Made by a program: the position numbers and the translations under genes. Shown piece by piece: positions 62,261 through 64,000 of a stretch of DNA of 64,000 bases. This DNA is from SABI01 sp963663665 (GTDB lineage Bacteria; Spirochaetota; Spirochaetia; Sphaerochaetales; Sphaerochaetaceae). Numbering within the stretch: the first letter of the stretch is position 1; the number at the start of each line of letters is the position of its first letter. Where the stretch lies: NCBI GenBank assembly GCA_963663665.2, contig CAXXKP010000006.1, positions 124,001 to 188,000 of the forward strand, read 5' to 3'. The notes beneath the pieces were generated by a model that saw only the letters and a program-made list of their open reading frames with translations, made no database searches and had not been told where the DNA came from.

Positions 62261-63322
62261 TCACCTCCTTAATTGGATTGCTTTCGTCTTCGAAAACAAC
62301 TCCTTAATTTCATTTTGAGGTTGTACTCCATTCGAGTCTATCATTAATCTCTCTCTATCATACACAATTCCCGTAAATGGGGTATTTGTTATTAAAAGGG
62401 GCCCATCAAGATCTATATAATCACACAGAGGTATAAACGGAATTACGCTTGCTATGGCCACACTACTTTCTATCATTGAGGAGAGAAAGACCGAAAGATT
62501 ATTGTTCTGCGCTACCTCAATAACCTCTTTCATCGATAAAGGCCCACCAAATTTTGCACTTTTTGCTACGATGCCTTTTATATGAGGAGCCTTGTGAGAA
62601 TAATATTGGATATCATTAATACCTTGAATACTCTCATCTAAATAGATAGGAATTGATGAGATGCTAGCAATCTCCTCAATCTCCATAGCACTTCCCTTGA
62701 TAGGTTCTTCTATCAAAGTAATTCTTTCATTTTCTAATTCTTTACAGGCTTCTTTTGCTTCTTTAACACTCCATCCTTGATTAGCATCAACAAAAATATT
62801 CACATCTGGCAAGGCCTCTCTGATTGATTTAATTCGAATAATATCTCCCTTCATTCCAGCTTTTATCTTTATATTTGAATATTCACATGCTTTTGCAATC
62901 TCTACCATTTTCTTAATGTCTTCATGATATGCTATCGTAAAAGTTGTCTTCGACCCATTTATAGCTTCATCAATGGCTAATATTGATGAAGGACTTTTTT
63001 TTAACATAGCACTGTTAATGGTGATAATAGCTGTTTGATACGCACCTGAGGTAGTGGCATATCGGAATGTTGGCAAAGTATAGGATTTAATCATTTGAGT
63101 TAGTTCATCGGGAGTATATTTCCCTAGGCTAAACGTAATATCCTCTATCACTTCTTCTTTACTAATATGGTAATAAGGGACAATCGGGGCTTCTCCGTAT
63201 CCTATGAAATCACCATAGGTAATTTGAATAAACACATTCTCTCTCATAACAGAAGAGCCATGAGCTAAGGTAAAAGGATTTTTTAAAACCAATGAGATTG
63301 GTAAAATTTTAATTTCAATCAT
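62261..63322 (-). CDS. Dipeptide epimerase (L-Ala-D/L-Glu epimerase type)
   Basis: 353 residues of the enolase superfamily. Catalytic lysines appear as KIKAG (about residue 152), metal ligands as VDANQGW, IEEP and YLDESIQG, and VAKSAKFGG carries the second catalytic Lys. This pattern is that of dipeptide epimerases, which invert the alpha carbon of the second residue of L-Ala-D-Glu from murein. The start at 63322 overlaps the ABC-ATPase stop by 8 bases; the frame is open nine codons further. It fits peptidoglycan recycling. Confidence 0.85.
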   Translation of the reverse strand: MIEIKILPISLVLKNPFTLAHGSSVMRENVFIQITYGDFIGYGEAPIVPYYHISKEEVIEDITFSLGKYTPDELTQMIKSYTLPTFRYATTSGAYQTAIITINSAMLKKSPSSILAIDEAINGSKTTFTIAYHEDIKKMVEIAKACEYSNIKIKAGMKGDIIRIKSIREALPDVNIFVDANQGWSVKEAKEACKELENERITLIEEPIKGSAMEIEEIASISSIPIYLDESIQGINDIQYYSHKAPHIKGIVAKSAKFGGPLSMKEVIEVAQNNNLSVFLSSMIESSVAIASVIPFIPLCDYIDLDGPLLITNTPFTGIVYDRERLMIDSNGVQPQNEIKELFSKTKAIQLRR

Positions 63323-64000
63323 AGAGGAAGCAAGCGACTTCATGGCCATCCTCGATTTCCTTAAGCTGGGGTCGCTCTACATTACATTTCTGCATTGCTT
63401 TGCTACACCGTTCTACAAAAGGACATCCTTGACGAATTTTTGAAGGAGAAGGAACATCACCTTCGAGAATGATTCTTTTTCTCTTTTTTCCAATTATCGG
63501 ATCAGGTAGAGGAACTGCTGAAAGAAGTGCCTGTGTATATGGGTGAAGTGGTTTACGATATAACTCCTGTGAACTAGTTTTCTCTACTATGCTCCCTAGA
63601 TACATCACAGCAATTGTGGAACAAAAGTATTCTACAACTGCTAGATCATGAGCAATGAAGATAAATGTGAGATGAAACTCTTTTTGTAAGTCTTTCAAGA
63701 GATTAAGGATTTGTGACTGAATTGATACATCAAGTGCTGAAACAGGTTCATCTGCTAGGATTAATTTAGGCTCTAATGAAAGAGCACGCGCTATACCAAT
63801 TCTTTGCCTCTGTCCACCGCTAAATTCATGTGGATAACGATCCTTAAAACTCCTAGAGAGACCACATCGTTCCATGAGGGAGAGAGCCTTTTCCTCTATT
63901 TCCTGATTTGTTAAAGTAATGAGACCTTTTTTTGCATAAATTTTAAGAGGTTCACAGATGATGTCGATTGCTGTCATCCTTGGGTCTAATGAAGAATATG
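63315..64000 (-). CDS. Oligopeptide ABC transporter ATPase (OppF/DppF-like), 5' end outside the window
   Basis: About 228 residues visible; the frame is open to the window edge, and SSLDPRMT at the edge is an internal part of such proteins, so the start lies beyond 64000. The signature FSGGQRQRIGIARAL, Walker B LILADEPVSALD and the C-terminal oligopeptide-transport tail with CPFVERCSKAMQKC (Fe-S or cysteine motif of OppD/F proteins) are present. It would power uptake of peptides, here probably murein peptides, given the epimerase. Confidence 0.9.
   Translation of the reverse strand, partial: YSSLDPRMTAIDIICEPLKIYAKKGLITLTNQEIEEKALSLMERCGLSRSFKDRYPHEFSGGQRQRIGIARALSLEPKLILADEPVSALDVSIQSQILNLLKDLQKEFHLTFIFIAHDLAVVEYFCSTIAVMYLGSIVEKTSSQELYRKPLHPYTQALLSAVPLPDPIIGKKRKRIILEGDVPSPSKIRQGCPFVERCSKAMQKCNVERPQLKEIEDGHEVACFLYD

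Noticed and set aside
1..64000. CRISPR array or prophage
   Set aside because: No regularly spaced short repeats with unique spacers and no phage structural genes were seen; the only mobile element is the IS at 55.7-57.8 kb.

Overview
The window is AT-rich, densely coded bacterial chromosome. Genes run in short operons with 1-20 base overlaps and clear GGAG-type ribosome binding sites. Several features point to a host-associated, anaerobic or microaerophilic spirochaete: a FadL/UPF0164-like outer membrane protein gene, a putative omega-subunit gene directly upstream of miaA, and TRAP and ABC binding proteins with cleavable signal peptides. This assignment is inference from gene content, because there is no rRNA or other decisive marker.

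Positions 1-8.5 kb hold a lipid/alcohol group on the minus strand (acyl-CoA synthetase, YhbY, iron-containing alcohol dehydrogenase), then folC, an NFACT-family gene and an unknown membrane protein gene, and miaA with its small omega-like partner. Positions 8.6-14 kb form a catabolic island: a GntR/FCD regulator, a complete DctPQM TRAP transporter and two unrelated aldolases. Positions 14-31 kb are mostly housekeeping: an archaeal-type cytidylate kinase, yicC, murC, a tiny zinc-ribbon gene, a FadL-like porin gene, a D12-like methyltransferase gene divergent from murE-ddl-dinB-trmL-proC-serS-pncB, an amidase gene and proBA. Positions 32-36 kb carry an iron-type ABC importer and an unrecognised secreted protein.

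Positions 38-54 kb are the most distinctive part. This is an anaerobic purine/urate-degradation cluster: ygfK-ssnA-ygeY-small orf-8-oxoguanine deaminase-ygfM-xdhD and then ygeW on the minus strand, with two fold-type-II PLP enzyme genes divergent on the plus strand. The canonical ygeX and hyuA are absent from the window. Two promoter regions of the cluster carry the same direct repeat, GCAACA-N4-GCAACA with a 10-base period. In both it lies 7-10 bases upstream of the minus-strand -35 element, and at one of them it lies between divergent promoters. It is a strong candidate for the binding site of an undescribed regulator of purine catabolism.

Positions 54-58 kb contain a decayed AAA-ATPase gene, tRNA-Leu(UAA) and an IS1634-type insertion sequence bounded by a perfect 124-bp direct repeat. 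The repeat regenerates the tRNA promoter that the insertion cut. Positions 58-64 kb hold a Crp/Fnr regulator, thioredoxin, a peroxiredoxin behind a PerR-like palindrome, TatD, and a minus-strand operon (oligopeptide ABC ATPase, dipeptide epimerase, GNAT acetyltransferase, serine hydrolase) that looks like murein-peptide salvage.
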